Positions 25,554 through 34,881 of a DNA stretch of 64,000 nucleotides are shown here, piece after piece. Source of the DNA: an uncultured Allomuricauda sp. (GTDB taxonomy: Bacteria; Bacteroidota; Bacteroidia; Flavobacteriales; Flavobacteriaceae); assembly GCF_947499585.1 (NCBI RefSeq), contig NZ_CANMOO010000002.1, positions 558,001-622,000 on the forward strand, given 5' to 3'. Every line of letters begins with the position of its first letter. Positions within the stretch are counted from its first letter, which is position 1. The notes below the pieces were generated by a model. It saw nothing but the letters and a program-made list of their open reading frames with translations. It did not search any database and was not told where the DNA came from. Made by a program: the position numbers and the translations under genes.

Positions 25554-28500
25554 TTAAAAAGTTGTTTTGATACTAAGACCGTATCTTCTCGAACTTGGTC
25601 CATTGATGAAGTCAAAACCTTGACCATTGGTAACTCCTAGTCCTGCAGTATTGGGGTCGAAATTGGCTCCTTTTGGGGTGTTAAAGGCCCTGAACCATAA
25701 GTTTTGCCCCGAAACCGTTATTGTAAGGGCACCAAAAGGTGTTTTGTCCAAGAACTTTTTAGGCAGCGAATATGACAAGGATGCTTCTTGTAATCGAAGA
25801 TTTGTCGCATCAAATACTTGTACTTCACTAGGTCCGAACAATACATTTTGGAAATAGAAATCGGAATTGTTAATCTGCAATCTGTTGGGATTTCCATTAG
25901 CGTCAACTCCAGGTATGATAAAAGTATTTTCCCGGTCGTTTGTTTCAGGAATAAGCCCCCTTCCCAATAAAGTGGCCACAGTTGAAGAATAAATGTCCCC
26001 TCCTTGCGTATAATTCCATTGAAAGCCCAAGGTGAAATTCTTATAAGAAAGAGTATTTATTATATTGGACACCCAATCTGGATTGGGATCGCCAATGATA
26101 CCGTCCTGTGGATCTTGAACATACCAGCCTCTTGTATCTATCACCGCCTCTCCATTCTCATCCCTAAGAATTTGTTGCCCATAAAGCACTCCCAATGGCT
26201 CTCCTTCGATAGCCGCGTTCCCTAAGTTGGAAAATCCAGAGTACACTACTAAATCAGTATCAAGACCTAAATCGGTAACTGTAGTTTCATAAGCGGTAAA
26301 ATTAACATTGGTTCGCCAACTGAAACCGTCAGCATTTTTAGCACGGAACCAGTTCACACCTAAATCTATCTCCACCCCCTCGGATTCAATTTCGCCAATA
26401 TTAGTGGCAATTACAGTATTTCCAGTAGCAGGATCTAAAGGTCTATCCAAAATAAGATCTTTGGTAAAGCGCTTATATACAGAACCCTCCAAAGTAATTC
26501 GGTTATTCCAAAAACGGGATTCAATACCCAACTCAATCTCATTCAATACCTCAGGTTGTAGTTCTGGATTTCCAAATCTTATGGGAGTGGTGTTAGCAAC
26601 TATATTTTGACCTGATCCATCTTGGGTTTCCCTTACATTAAGACTTAATGTATTGGCGATCGGGAAAGATGAGGACTCAAAGTTCGCTGAGGAACCAAAG
26701 CCAGCACGAATCTTTAAATAGTTCAATATATTTTCAGATTTCAATCCGACAAAGGCAGCAGTTGGTATGAATGATAAACTCGCACTAGGATAGAACTGTG
26801 AACGGTTTGCCTTGGCAAAGTTAGAAACCCAATCATTTCTTGCAGCCAAAGTTAGATAAACGAATTTATCATAATCAAAATCAGCCTGAGCGTATACCCC
26901 AACCAGATTTCTCTCGGTAGTACCCTGAATCGGCAGTGAATTTAGGAAGTTGAAGTGTCTTAATACTCCAAAAGCTTGCTGGTTATCACTTGCTACTCCA
27001 GAACTTTCAAATACCTCCCTCCTTGTGGTAGCTCCAACATTAAAAGTAGAACCAATTTTTTCTGTTATATCATAATCCCCATTGATTACTAAATTATGAT
27101 CCCATATAGTATTGGTATTGTTCCAAGTTTCATAAAAGCCACTTAGCAACCGTACATCATTACTATTACTGTTTACTCCACCTTTGTTCTGAAAGTTGGT
27201 ATTGTTTTCACTATAAACATCAATACCTGCTCTGTAAATAACATTCAGATTATTATTGATGTCATATTGCAATGCGGTCTGTCCGAATACTCTATTGGTT
27301 TCTTGGTTGAACCCTGCATTGGCCAAAGTCCATAATGGATGCTGAATAGTATTATCCTGACGGTAGTAAACACTTCCTCCAGTAATGGGGTCTTCGAAAG
27401 GCAACCCTTGGATATCTATACTTCTTGGGGTAAACCATAGATCTCCAAAAACCGATGAGCCAGTACCGGTAGCACCACTGCCATTACTCAACGCTACAGG
27501 GGGAGTAACGAACTTAGTCCTTGAAAAATTCAAGGTTCCATTTGCTGTAAATTTGTTGGACAACTTTGCATTACCTCCAATTCCTAATGTGTTACGGGTA
27601 ACGGAGTTATTTGGCGTGAACCCATTGTCTTTCAAATGTCCATAGTTAACATTGTAAGAGACCTTTCCGTCATCTGATGCACCCCGTACATTTACGTTTA
27701 GAGTTGCAATTCCTCCTGTTCGGAAAAAATTCTTGACATTATCATAAGGTCGCCATTCATAACGTTCACCTTGAAATTCTGGAAATGCAGCTTGGATTGC
27801 AGCAGTGGATGTAGAGTATGGATGAGCTAACGTGCCATTATCATCTATTGCCGCCTGATTGCCCCATCCAGCTACCCCTTCACGATCAAAACTGGGGCCC
27901 CAGTTACTGAAAAACCATCCGAAATTCTGATCGAATCCATTTCCGTATTGGTTCTGATAATCTGGTAGAGAGGCAATTTCATTGAAAAAGAAGGAGGAAT
28001 TTACTGTTATTTCCGTTTTTTTTGGTCCTGTTTGAGTGCTTCCTCCTTTAGTAGTAATCAATATAACGCCATTCCTACCTTGCGAACCGTAAAGTGTGGC
28101 AGCTGCTAACCCCTTAAGAACATTGATGCTCTCTATACTGTTTGGGTCTAAATCCAAAAACCTACTAGATCCGTTATTACCATTTATGAAATCTTGACGA
28201 GATCCTCCGCCGGCCGCACTGTCAGTACCTCCATTCCTTCCTGAAGAATTGGTCGCCGTGCTAAATGGCACGCCATCTACAATAAATAGAGCTTGATTGC
28301 TTGAGCTGAACGAGGAAAGACCTCTAATCACGACATTGGTCCCGGAGCCCGATAGTCCACTCTGATTGGTAATTTGCACTCCTGAAGCTTTTCCTTGGAG
28401 AACTCTTGCAACATCTCCTTCTGGACGCGATTCTAATTGATCTTCGCTTACCTCAGCAACTGCATAACCAAGGGCCTGTTTTTCTCTTTTGATACCAAGA

Positions 28501-28826
28501 GCCGTTACAACAACCTCTTCCAATGCCTGGGCATCCTCCTGCATTTGGACATTGATAACATTTTGTTGACCTATGGAACGACGCTCATCTTTTTGTCCTA
28601 TATAAGTGAACAAAAGAATTTGACCTTCAGAGGCAATGATGGAATAGTTTCCATCAAAATCAGTTTGGGTGCCATTTGTGGTACCCTCAACCACAATGTT
28701 TACACCTGGAAGGGGCAAACCTTGGGTATCTGTGACTGTACCTGAGAAATTTTTCTCCTGGGCAGCCACACTTGTTATTGCAATGACAGACATTGCAAAA
28801 GCATAAAGCACTTTCCTTGCTTTCAT
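25554..28826 (-). CDS. SusC/RagA-family TonB-dependent outer-membrane transporter
   Basis: A 1090-residue TonB-linked channel. A signal peptide (to about residue 22, VAAQE) is followed by a carboxypeptidase-D-like domain (about 24-105, GTVTDTQGLPLPGVNIVVEGT) and the TonB-box region (EEVVVTALGIKREK). The plug (about 115-255, NVLKGLAAATLYGSQGRNGVILITTK) comes next, then a large beta-barrel ending in a C-terminal phenylalanine (IKTTF). Together with the SusD-like protein it forms a pedal-bin uptake complex energised by TonB. It is first in the three-gene operon. No anti-sigma/ECF pair is next to it. Confidence 0.95.
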   Translation of the reverse strand: MKARKVLYAFAMSVIAITSVAAQEKNFSGTVTDTQGLPLPGVNIVVEGTTNGTQTDFDGNYSIIASEGQILLFTYIGQKDERRSIGQQNVINVQMQEDAQALEEVVVTALGIKREKQALGYAVAEVSEDQLESRPEGDVARVLQGKASGVQITNQSGLSGSGTNVVIRGLSSFSSSNQALFIVDGVPFSTATNSSGRNGGTDSAAGGGSRQDFINGNNGSSRFLDLDPNSIESINVLKGLAAATLYGSQGRNGVILITTKGGSTQTGPKKTEITVNSSFFFNEIASLPDYQNQYGNGFDQNFGWFFSNWGPSFDREGVAGWGNQAAIDDNGTLAHPYSTSTAAIQAAFPEFQGERYEWRPYDNVKNFFRTGGIATLNVNVRGASDDGKVSYNVNYGHLKDNGFTPNNSVTRNTLGIGGNAKLSNKFTANGTLNFSRTKFVTPPVALSNGSGATGTGSSVFGDLWFTPRSIDIQGLPFEDPITGGSVYYRQDNTIQHPLWTLANAGFNQETNRVFGQTALQYDINNNLNVIYRAGIDVYSENNTNFQNKGGVNSNSNDVRLLSGFYETWNNTNTIWDHNLVINGDYDITEKIGSTFNVGATTRREVFESSGVASDNQQAFGVLRHFNFLNSLPIQGTTERNLVGVYAQADFDYDKFVYLTLAARNDWVSNFAKANRSQFYPSASLSFIPTAAFVGLKSENILNYLKIRAGFGSSANFESSSFPIANTLSLNVRETQDGSGQNIVANTTPIRFGNPELQPEVLNEIELGIESRFWNNRITLEGSVYKRFTKDLILDRPLDPATGNTVIATNIGEIESEGVEIDLGVNWFRAKNADGFSWRTNVNFTAYETTVTDLGLDTDLVVYSGFSNLGNAAIEGEPLGVLYGQQILRDENGEAVIDTRGWYVQDPQDGIIGDPNPDWVSNIINTLSYKNFTLGFQWNYTQGGDIYSSTVATLLGRGLIPETNDRENTFIIPGVDANGNPNRLQINNSDFYFQNVLFGPSEVQVFDATNLRLQEASLSYSLPKKFLDKTPFGALTITVSGQNLWFRAFNTPKGANFDPNTAGLGVTNGQGFDFINGPSSRRYGLSIKTTF

Positions 28827-29420
28827 AGAGTTAAAGTTTTGTTAGAAATTAATGAGTTAGAACAATTGAGAAAGGCAGGAGGGAAAAGCGTATGATAGCT
28901 AATTCAAACACTAATAAAATGAGAACAGAACTTAAAGAATGTCTCTTTTTTAGTAGAGCTTCTCACCACCCTACCTTTACAATTGCAGTGTAAAACAATT
29001 GAAATAATGCAAACATGATGATTGAGCCGATAAGTCCTTATAGATTATCCGACACCTATTGATATTTACAAATCATGGCGTAATTTGTAAAGAGGCATCG
29101 ATGCCAGTCAGCTTCATACTTGAGGTAATAGACATATTTGTTGAAATAATGTTTACCAATAGTTATACTGGATATGAATGCCCGAGTAAGCTTAAAACTT
29201 CATAAATAGAGATTGAGACTGGCGAAGCTATAGTTCCATAAAACGAACATTTTTTGGAGCCTATACGTAACAAGATTTAGGATAGTTTTGTTTTTTAAAA
29301 AGCTAATAATGGCTTCAAATAAATAAAACCTCAAATATTTTGATGGGTTTTGACTCTATTTGTGTAAAGTTTTACTTTTAATCGAAAAAAAATTCAAAAC
29401 TGTGCATTAACAATAATAGA
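28827..29420. other. Gene-free leader upstream of the SusC gene
   Basis: About 590 bases with no supportable open reading frame on either strand. It should hold the SusC promoter on the minus strand, although no exact TAnnTTTG box was found. It contains two adjacent symmetrical sites at 29065-29105. Confidence 0.5.
29065..29105. promoter_or_regulatory. Two adjacent symmetrical sites upstream of susC-like gene
   Basis: TTTACAAAT (29065-29073) and ATTTGTAAA (29083-29091) form a perfect inverted repeat with nine bases between. The 12-base palindrome GGCATCGATGCC (29094-29105) begins two bases further on. Both have the shape of dimer-protein operators. They lie about 240-280 bases before the SusC start, and no regulator can be named. 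Confidence 0.3.
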
Positions 29421-29450
29421 AAAAGCCTCCAAGAGATTGGAGGCTTTTTT
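29421..29450 (-). terminator. Terminator after tRNA-Ala
   Basis: AGCCTCCAA (29424-29432) pairs perfectly with TTGGAGGCT (29437-29445). On the minus strand it is followed by a U-run, and it starts only four bases past the CCA end of the tRNA. Confidence 0.85.
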
Positions 29451-29454
29451 TACT

Positions 29455-29531
29455 TGGTGGAGAATACCGGATTCGAACCGGTGACCTCTTGCCTGCCAGG
29501 CAAGCGCTCTAGCCAACTGAGCTAATCCCCC
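29455..29531 (-). tRNA. tRNA-Ala, anticodon GGC
   Basis: On the minus strand the 77-base cloverleaf starts GGGGGATTAGCTCAG and ends with an encoded CCA. The acceptor stem GGGGGAT pairs with ATTCTCC, allowing two G-U pairs, and the T-arm carries GGTTCGAATCC. The anticodon stem CTTGC/GCAAG encloses a loop with GGC, which reads GCC and GCU alanine codons. Confidence 0.95.
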
Positions 29532-29590
29532 AAGCGTGCGCAAAGGAAAGACTTTTTAATATAGTTTCAAAATTGAGATGTATCCCTTTA

Positions 29591-30385
29591 CTACTTTTTA
29601 ACGCTGAGCACCAATACCGGGATTGTAACAAAAAACTCAGCTTTAGGAACTGTGTTTTTCTCCCATAGTTTCTTAAAGAATCCACGCTTTCTCCTAAACA
29701 CACATAGCATCTCAGGGTGTTGTTTTTGAAAATGCTCTAAGACTCCCAGGTAGGTTGTTGCATGTTCTGTAATCGTCAACTGTTGGCTAAGATCTAAGAG
29801 TGCGGTATTTACCTGAAGGTCTTCTTCAGAATACCCTGGTCTTTTTACCAAAAGAAGTGTAATGTTAGACCTAAACTTGTCCTTAATCTCAATTAGAGGA
29901 TTGAGAATTCTGTTCCTTTTAAGGATTCCAGAACCAAATGCCGTCATAATGTTTTGTATAGGCTTAAAGACCGTTCCTTTTGGAACTATCAAAGTAGCTA
30001 TATTCGTTTGCTTTACAATTCTACCAGTGGTATTTCCTAAATAAAGTTCCTCTTCTATTGCGTTGCTTTTGGGAGCTATAATCATCAAATCTATCCCTAG
30101 TTCTTTATCAATTTCTTTAAGCCCGTCAATAATATCCCCATTGTATGTAGCTATCTTTATTTCAACACCATTTGTGTTGACCGTTGCAATAATTTCTTTC
30201 AAATGCTCTTTACTACTTTTAGCTACTTTCTCTTTAACATTGGCCAAGCTTCCTGTTCCTGATGTTACGGAAAATACATCCATTACAAAAACTTGCGCTC
30301 CAAAGTTTGCAGCAAAGTCAATGGCGTATTGCAGTGTGTCCGAAGAATTAGGCGAGGTTCCTATGGGTACCAGTATATTATTCAT
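29591..30385 (-). CDS. Universal stress protein family
   Basis: A 264-residue cytoplasmic protein. The first 140 residues are a UspA domain: MNNILVPIGTSPNSSDTLQY at the N-terminus, DLMIIAPKSN in the middle, and GNTTGRIVKQTNIATLIVPKG, which resembles the usual ATP-binding G-2X-G-9X-G(S/T) pattern. The second half is a weaker, diverged Usp repeat ending in FFVTIPVLVLSVKK. Such tandem proteins are induced under stress or slow growth in many bacteria. It is followed on the same strand by tRNA-Ala. Confidence 0.85.
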   Translation of the reverse strand: MNNILVPIGTSPNSSDTLQYAIDFAANFGAQVFVMDVFSVTSGTGSLANVKEKVAKSSKEHLKEIIATVNTNGVEIKIATYNGDIIDGLKEIDKELGIDLMIIAPKSNAIEEELYLGNTTGRIVKQTNIATLIVPKGTVFKPIQNIMTAFGSGILKRNRILNPLIEIKDKFRSNITLLLVKRPGYSEEDLQVNTALLDLSQQLTITEHATTYLGVLEHFQKQHPEMLCVFRRKRGFFKKLWEKNTVPKAEFFVTIPVLVLSVKK

Positions 30386-30438
30386 TGTATGGTGGTTATG
30401 ATTATACCTTAAATTTACAATTTAATTGAAATGAATCC

Positions 30439-30939
30439 ATGATAAGACATGCAAAGATATCTGAAATTAAGGATATACTGAACATTACCAAGGCTTGCGC
30501 CATTAAAATGAGTGCTAACGGAATTTTTCAATGGAATGATAATTACCCTTCAGAAAGTGCCTTTTTAAATGATTTGGAAAGAAATGAACTTTATGTAAAA
30601 GAAAATAATGGAAGGGTAATCGGCACTATCGTCATTTCTACTATTATGGATGAGGAATATGCCCCAATCCAATGGCTTACACCAAATGGAAACAGTACTT
30701 ACATACATCGTCTAGGCGTCGACCCCGTATATCAGGGCAAGGGATTTGCGCAAGAATTGATGGACTACGCCGAAGCGTATTCTAAATCAAATGGTTTTAC
30801 ATCAGTGCGCTTGGACACCTTTTCGCAAAACAAAAGGAATCAAAGGTTTTATGAGCAAAGAGGTTATCAAAAACTAGGAGATATCTTCTTTCCAAAACAA
30901 AGTACACATCCTTTTCATTGTTATGAATTAGTACTGTAA
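30439..30939 (+). CDS. GNAT-family N-acetyltransferase
   Basis: Acetyl-CoA-dependent acetyltransferase of 166 residues. The pyrophosphate loop is visible as VDPVYQGKGFAQELMDYAE (about 95-113), followed by LDTFSQNKRNQRFYEQRGY, the usual final helix and strand. The acceptor is unknown. The gene ends 12 bases before the MATE transporter, so both are probably in one transcript running to the pseudouridine synthase at 33950. Confidence 0.9.
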   Translation: MIRHAKISEIKDILNITKACAIKMSANGIFQWNDNYPSESAFLNDLERNELYVKENNGRVIGTIVISTIMDEEYAPIQWLTPNGNSTYIHRLGVDPVYQGKGFAQELMDYAEAYSKSNGFTSVRLDTFSQNKRNQRFYEQRGYQKLGDIFFPKQSTHPFHCYELVL

Positions 30940-30951
30940 CTTGCGCTGACT

Positions 30952-32286
30952 TTGAGAACAGAAGTCAATTTTAAAACAATAAACCAACTTGCCGTTCCTG
31001 CAACCATTTCTGGTATTGCAGAACCCATACTTTCTATTACGGATACTGCTATTGTAGGCAATATCCCCGTTGATGGGCTGGAATCCTTGGCTGCAGCAGG
31101 AATTGTAGGCTCCTTCTTATCTATGCTCATTTGGGTCCTAGGTCAAACCAGAAGTTCTATTTCCGCCATAATTTCTCAATACCTTGGCGCTGGAAAGCTG
31201 GAGGAAGTTAAAAACCTACCCGCACAAGCCATCTTTTTTAATATCCTTTTGAGCATATTCCTACTGCTCTCAACAATTTTTATCGTAGAAGAAATTTTTA
31301 GTTTGTTTGAAGCTACAGGAAAGATATTGGAATACTGTGTATCCTACTATTCCATTCGAGTATGGGGATTCCCTCTTACCCTTTTCACATTTGCTGTCTT
31401 TGGAATTTTTAGAGGTCTGCAGAATACGTACTACCCTATGATTATTGCCTTGATTGGAGCTATACTTAATATTTTTTTAGATTTCATTTTTGTTTACGGT
31501 ATAGATGGTCTCATTCCTGCAATGTATTTAGAAGGAGCTGCTTGGGCCAGTTTAATCTCTCAGGCTGTTATGGCCATTTTGGTCTTTATCTTGTTACTCA
31601 AGAAAACCGAAATAAGCCTAAAATTGGTTTTTCCTTTGAACAAAGAAATAAAGCGGCTGGTTATAATGAGTTTAAATTTATTTGTTCGCGCATTGGCACT
31701 TAATGCTGCCCTGATCATAGCCGTTCGTGAGGCAACTGCTCTTGGTGACAGATACATAGGCGCCCATACCATAGCTATAAATCTTTGGCTGTTTGCAGCC
31801 TTTTTTATTGATGGTTATGGTGCCGCCGGAAATAGTATGGGTGGAAAATTATTAGGAGCCAAAGACTACAAAGGTCTTTGGAAGCTATCCAAAAAGATCA
31901 TCACTTATGGTTTGCTCATAAGCCTTATCCTAATGGTTTTCGGATTTGTTTTTTACAGACCTATTGGGCATATTTTTTCAAATGAATCTATTGTTTTGGA
32001 AACCTTTTATGGAATCTTCTTTATTGTTATTATTGGATTGCCAATGAATACTTTAGCATTTGTTTTTGATGGGCTTTTTAAAGGATTAGGAGAAATGAAA
32101 TACCTAAGAAACGTCTTGCTAACTGCCACTTTTCTTGGGTTTATTCCTGCGTTGTATTTAGGCAAGTATCTAGGTTGGGGTTTTAATGCCATTTGGATAG
32201 CATTTGTGGTTTGGATGTTGATACGTGGCTTGGCTTTGGTCTGGAAGTTTAGAAGAAAATTTAAGCCCTTGGTTCAAAACAGTTAA
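30952..32286 (+). CDS. MATE-family efflux transporter
   Basis: A 444-residue inner-membrane antiporter with twelve predicted helices that exports drugs or metabolites in exchange for Na+ or H+. The N-terminal LAVPATISGIAEPILSITDTAIVG is the family signature. The start is a TTG at 30952, because no ATG precedes this first helix and the signature would be lost with a later start. A second half repeat (MSLNLFVRALALNAALIIAVREATALG) gives the two-bundle structure. The substrate is unknown. Confidence 0.9.
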   Translation: MRTEVNFKTINQLAVPATISGIAEPILSITDTAIVGNIPVDGLESLAAAGIVGSFLSMLIWVLGQTRSSISAIISQYLGAGKLEEVKNLPAQAIFFNILLSIFLLLSTIFIVEEIFSLFEATGKILEYCVSYYSIRVWGFPLTLFTFAVFGIFRGLQNTYYPMIIALIGAILNIFLDFIFVYGIDGLIPAMYLEGAAWASLISQAVMAILVFILLLKKTEISLKLVFPLNKEIKRLVIMSLNLFVRALALNAALIIAVREATALGDRYIGAHTIAINLWLFAAFFIDGYGAAGNSMGGKLLGAKDYKGLWKLSKKIITYGLLISLILMVFGFVFYRPIGHIFSNESIVLETFYGIFFIVIIGLPMNTLAFVFDGLFKGLGEMKYLRNVLLTATFLGFIPALYLGKYLGWGFNAIWIAFVVWMLIRGLALVWKFRRKFKPLVQNS

Positions 32287-32319
32287 TTTAGTATCCGAAA
32301 GAACTAAGAATCTATAACA

Positions 32320-33087
32320 ATGTCCACAGATAGAGTCAGCGGAAGTCTTTATACAAAAATTGAAAACCGTATAGCAACAATTGAATTTGGCCATCCCGCG
32401 AGCAATTCATTTGTATCAGAACTGTTGGAACGCCTTACCAAAGAATTGGACAGGCTTTCAAAAAGTGATGAAGTTTCCATAATTCTTTTAAAATCTGAAG
32501 GAGAACGTGCTTTCTGTGCAGGGGCGTCGTTTGATGAATTGGTTGCTATTTCGAACTTAGAAGAAGGAAAAGCTTTTTTTAGTGGTTTTGCCAACGTCAT
32601 CAATGCCATGAGAATATGCACAAAACCTATCATTGGAAGAATACAAGGAAAAGCAGTAGGTGGTGGTGTTGGATTGGCATCCGCTTGCGACTATGTGTAT
32701 GCTACAGAAGCGGCTTCCATTAAACTTTCTGAAATTTCCATCGGTATTGCTCCTTTGGTTATAGCGCCAGCCGTGGAACGAAAAATAGGAAAGTCTGGTT
32801 TGGCGGAATTATCCCTAGCTCCAACCGAATGGAAAAATGCCTATTGGGCCAAAGAAAAAGGGCTGTTCTCTAAGGTATTTGACTCCATTTCCGAAATGGA
32901 TAAAGAATTGGAGTTTCACATTCAAAAACTAGCTTCTTACAACCTTGAAGCTCTTGCGGAAATGAAACGTGCACTATGGGAAGGAACAGAAAACTGGAGT
33001 GCTTTGCTTTATGAAAGAGCGGAAGTTTCAGGTAGACTTGCATTATCCCCCGCTACCAAAGTAGCACTCGAAAAGTTCAAAAAATAA
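32320..33087 (+). CDS. Enoyl-CoA hydratase/isomerase family protein
   Basis: Crotonase-fold protein of 255 residues acting on an acyl-CoA. The oxyanion-hole stretches are AFCAGASFDEL (about 66-76) and GKAVGGGVGLASACDY (about 108-123), and KLSEISIGIAP follows in the active-site region. The reaction (hydratase, isomerase or another crotonase chemistry) cannot be settled from these residues. It ends in a run of six A residues and TAA, immediately followed by the S4 domain of the pseudouridine synthase gene in the -1 frame. Confidence 0.88.
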   Translation: MSTDRVSGSLYTKIENRIATIEFGHPASNSFVSELLERLTKELDRLSKSDEVSIILLKSEGERAFCAGASFDELVAISNLEEGKAFFSGFANVINAMRICTKPIIGRIQGKAVGGGVGLASACDYVYATEAASIKLSEISIGIAPLVIAPAVERKIGKSGLAELSLAPTEWKNAYWAKEKGLFSKVFDSISEMDKELEFHIQKLASYNLEALAEMKRALWEGTENWSALLYERAEVSGRLALSPATKVALEKFKK

Positions 33088-33950
33088 CCAATATACCTTC
33101 AACCGAAATCCATATTGTTCCTAAACTCATAACGCCTATTCGGCTTCAAGAATATGGTGTTGGTATTTTCAATAGAGCACCAACTAAATCGGCCTTAAAA
33201 AAAGCCTTAAAGAAGCAATATATTATCGTAAATGATATTATTGCTACTTCAGCCACATTTATAAATGGAGGCGAAACCATTAGATTTTCCATCCCAGAAG
33301 AAATCAGTCCCAAAAAAGAGTTGGTCCTTCCTCTCAAAATAATATTTGAAGATGAACATTTGGCAATGATTCATAAACCTGCCGGAATTTTAGTGAGTGG
33401 AAACAGTTTTAAAACCATTGCCAATGCCCTAACTCAAAACATTAAGCCCAGTAAGCTCTCAGATGCTACAATACCACAACCTGTTCACCGGTTGGATTAT
33501 AGCACCACGGGTATTTTATTGGTGGGGAAAACGAGTAGCTGCATCCATGCTCTGAACAAAATGTTTGAAAACAAGGAGATTAAGAAAACGTACTATGCTA
33601 TTACCATTGGTGAAATGGATTGTAAAGGCGAAATAGTTTCAAGAATTGATGACAAGGCCGCACAATCAAATTTTATTATTAATGAATCAGTCCCTTCCAA
33701 AAGATTTGGCAAACTCAACTTGGTGAAATTAAACCCACAAACAGGAAGAAGGCATCAACTGCGCAAACATTTGTCCAGTATAGGGAATCCAATATTGGGA
33801 GATAAGGACTATGGAATTGAAAACTTAATTTTAAAAGGGAAAGGATTGTATTTGCACGCTTACTCTTTAAAATTTGTACATCCGTTTACAGGGGAAGAAA
33901 TTCATACGATAGATGAACTTCCAAAACGGTTTAAAAAAATCTTTGTGTAA
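33084..33950 (+). CDS. RluA-family pseudouridine synthase with S4 domain, start codon unclear
   Basis: Isomerises uridine to pseudouridine in rRNA or tRNA. The catalytic aspartate is in HRLDYSTTG (Asp138 when counted from 33084). RRHQLRKHLSSIGNPILGD is the usual late motif. The S4 RNA-binding domain is fully encoded upstream of the first usual start (TTG at 33321): the frame stays open from 33036 and reads RLQEYGVGIFNRAPTKSALK, then KQYIIVNDIIA, then INGGETIRF. No ATG, GTG or TTG precedes it. ATA at 33084 or a -1 slip on the A-run ending the previous gene are the remaining options. About 288 residues from ATA is a normal size. Confidence 0.8.
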   Translation: MTNIPSTEIHIVPKLITPIRLQEYGVGIFNRAPTKSALKKALKKQYIIVNDIIATSATFINGGETIRFSIPEEISPKKELVLPLKIIFEDEHLAMIHKPAGILVSGNSFKTIANALTQNIKPSKLSDATIPQPVHRLDYSTTGILLVGKTSSCIHALNKMFENKEIKKTYYAITIGEMDCKGEIVSRIDDKAAQSNFIINESVPSKRFGKLNLVKLNPQTGRRHQLRKHLSSIGNPILGDKDYGIENLILKGKGLYLHAYSLKFVHPFTGEEIHTIDELPKRFKKIFV

Positions 33951-34081
33951 CTAGATTAGTCCAAATTTTAGCTTATGGTTATCTTAATATATTGGACCTT
34001 TATTCCTTATCAAAAGTTCAGTATTTTTAATCGGTCAATCCTCTAAGTATTAAAAAACTTGACTTTTAATTTGTGTTTCAA

Positions 34082-34708
34082 ATGAAAAAACAACCTCTTC
34101 TATTAACCATTTCACTCTTGCTTATTTGTCAATTTATAGGATTTACGCAAGAATCAACTCCTATTATACTTAATGGCCCAGAGGGTTGGAACTATGAAAA
34201 AATTGATTTTCCATTGGACTTTGCACCTAGCTTACCTTATGAAGGTTTTGAAGAATTACGTTTTGCTCCTGGCATGTTCGATGTTTCATCATCAACTTAT
34301 TTTACTTACTTGTTTGTTCTTTCCATACAGAATAAAGAAGAATTCCCCCAAAGTGAATTAAAAACACTTCTATCTAAATACTACAAGGGTCTATGCAGTG
34401 CTGTGGCAACTCCAAAAAAAATGGCAATAGACACTTCTCAAATAAAAGTGCGTCTTAAAAATTTGAAGAAGCCAAGTTCTCAAAGCAAGAGTTATAGTGT
34501 TCAAATTGACTTTTTTGATCCTTTTACCAATGGTCAAAAAATATTGCTCAACATGGAATTGGAGGTTATACCAAATAAGCAAACAAAGGGGGTTTATGTA
34601 CTTTCCATTGTTTCTCCTCAATCAAAAGAGTCGGTTGTTTGGAAAGAACTGTATGGTGTAAAAGAAAAATTAAAACTTCAAAAAATAATATCAGCTGAAA
34701 ATCGTTAA
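34082..34708 (+). CDS. Unrecognised secreted protein
   Basis: A 208-residue protein beginning at the ATG at 34082 (a GTG three codons earlier is less likely). The signal peptide is clear (QPLLLTISLLLICQFIGFTQ). The mature part includes GWNYEKIDFPLDFAPSLPY and ends with a mixed strand/helix region. No family or catalytic motif is recognised. It is followed two bases later by a tiny membrane protein gene and then a DUF3592 gene, suggesting a small envelope operon. Confidence 0.65.
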   Translation: MKKQPLLLTISLLLICQFIGFTQESTPIILNGPEGWNYEKIDFPLDFAPSLPYEGFEELRFAPGMFDVSSSTYFTYLFVLSIQNKEEFPQSELKTLLSKYYKGLCSAVATPKKMAIDTSQIKVRLKNLKKPSSQSKSYSVQIDFFDPFTNGQKILLNMELEVIPNKQTKGVYVLSIVSPQSKESVVWKELYGVKEKLKLQKIISAENR

Positions 34709-34710
34709 TT

Positions 34711-34875
34711 ATGCTGTTAACTGGCTTTTTAGCCAAGAGTATAATTCCTGAAGAAAAACAAATGGAACTGCTTTCAATTTTAAATAACGATATTGTTTTC
34801 CCGTTAGTGGCATTTATGGTAGTTATAATTTATTTGGTTACCAGATTCCGAAATAGAAGAAAATTTAAACGATAG
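34711..34875 (+). CDS. 54-residue single-span membrane protein
   Basis: An ATG at 34711 opens a 54-codon frame ending TAG at 34873. It encodes a protein with one strong membrane helix (IVFPLVAFMVVIIYLVTRF, residues about 28-46) and a basic tail (RNRRKFKR). It starts two bases after the upstream gene and ends six bases before the DUF3592 gene, with no room for anything else, so translation in a compact operon is credible. The function is unknown. Confidence 0.6.
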   Translation: MLLTGFLAKSIIPEEKQMELLSILNNDIVFPLVAFMVVIIYLVTRFRNRRKFKR

Positions 34876-34881
34876 CCAAGT

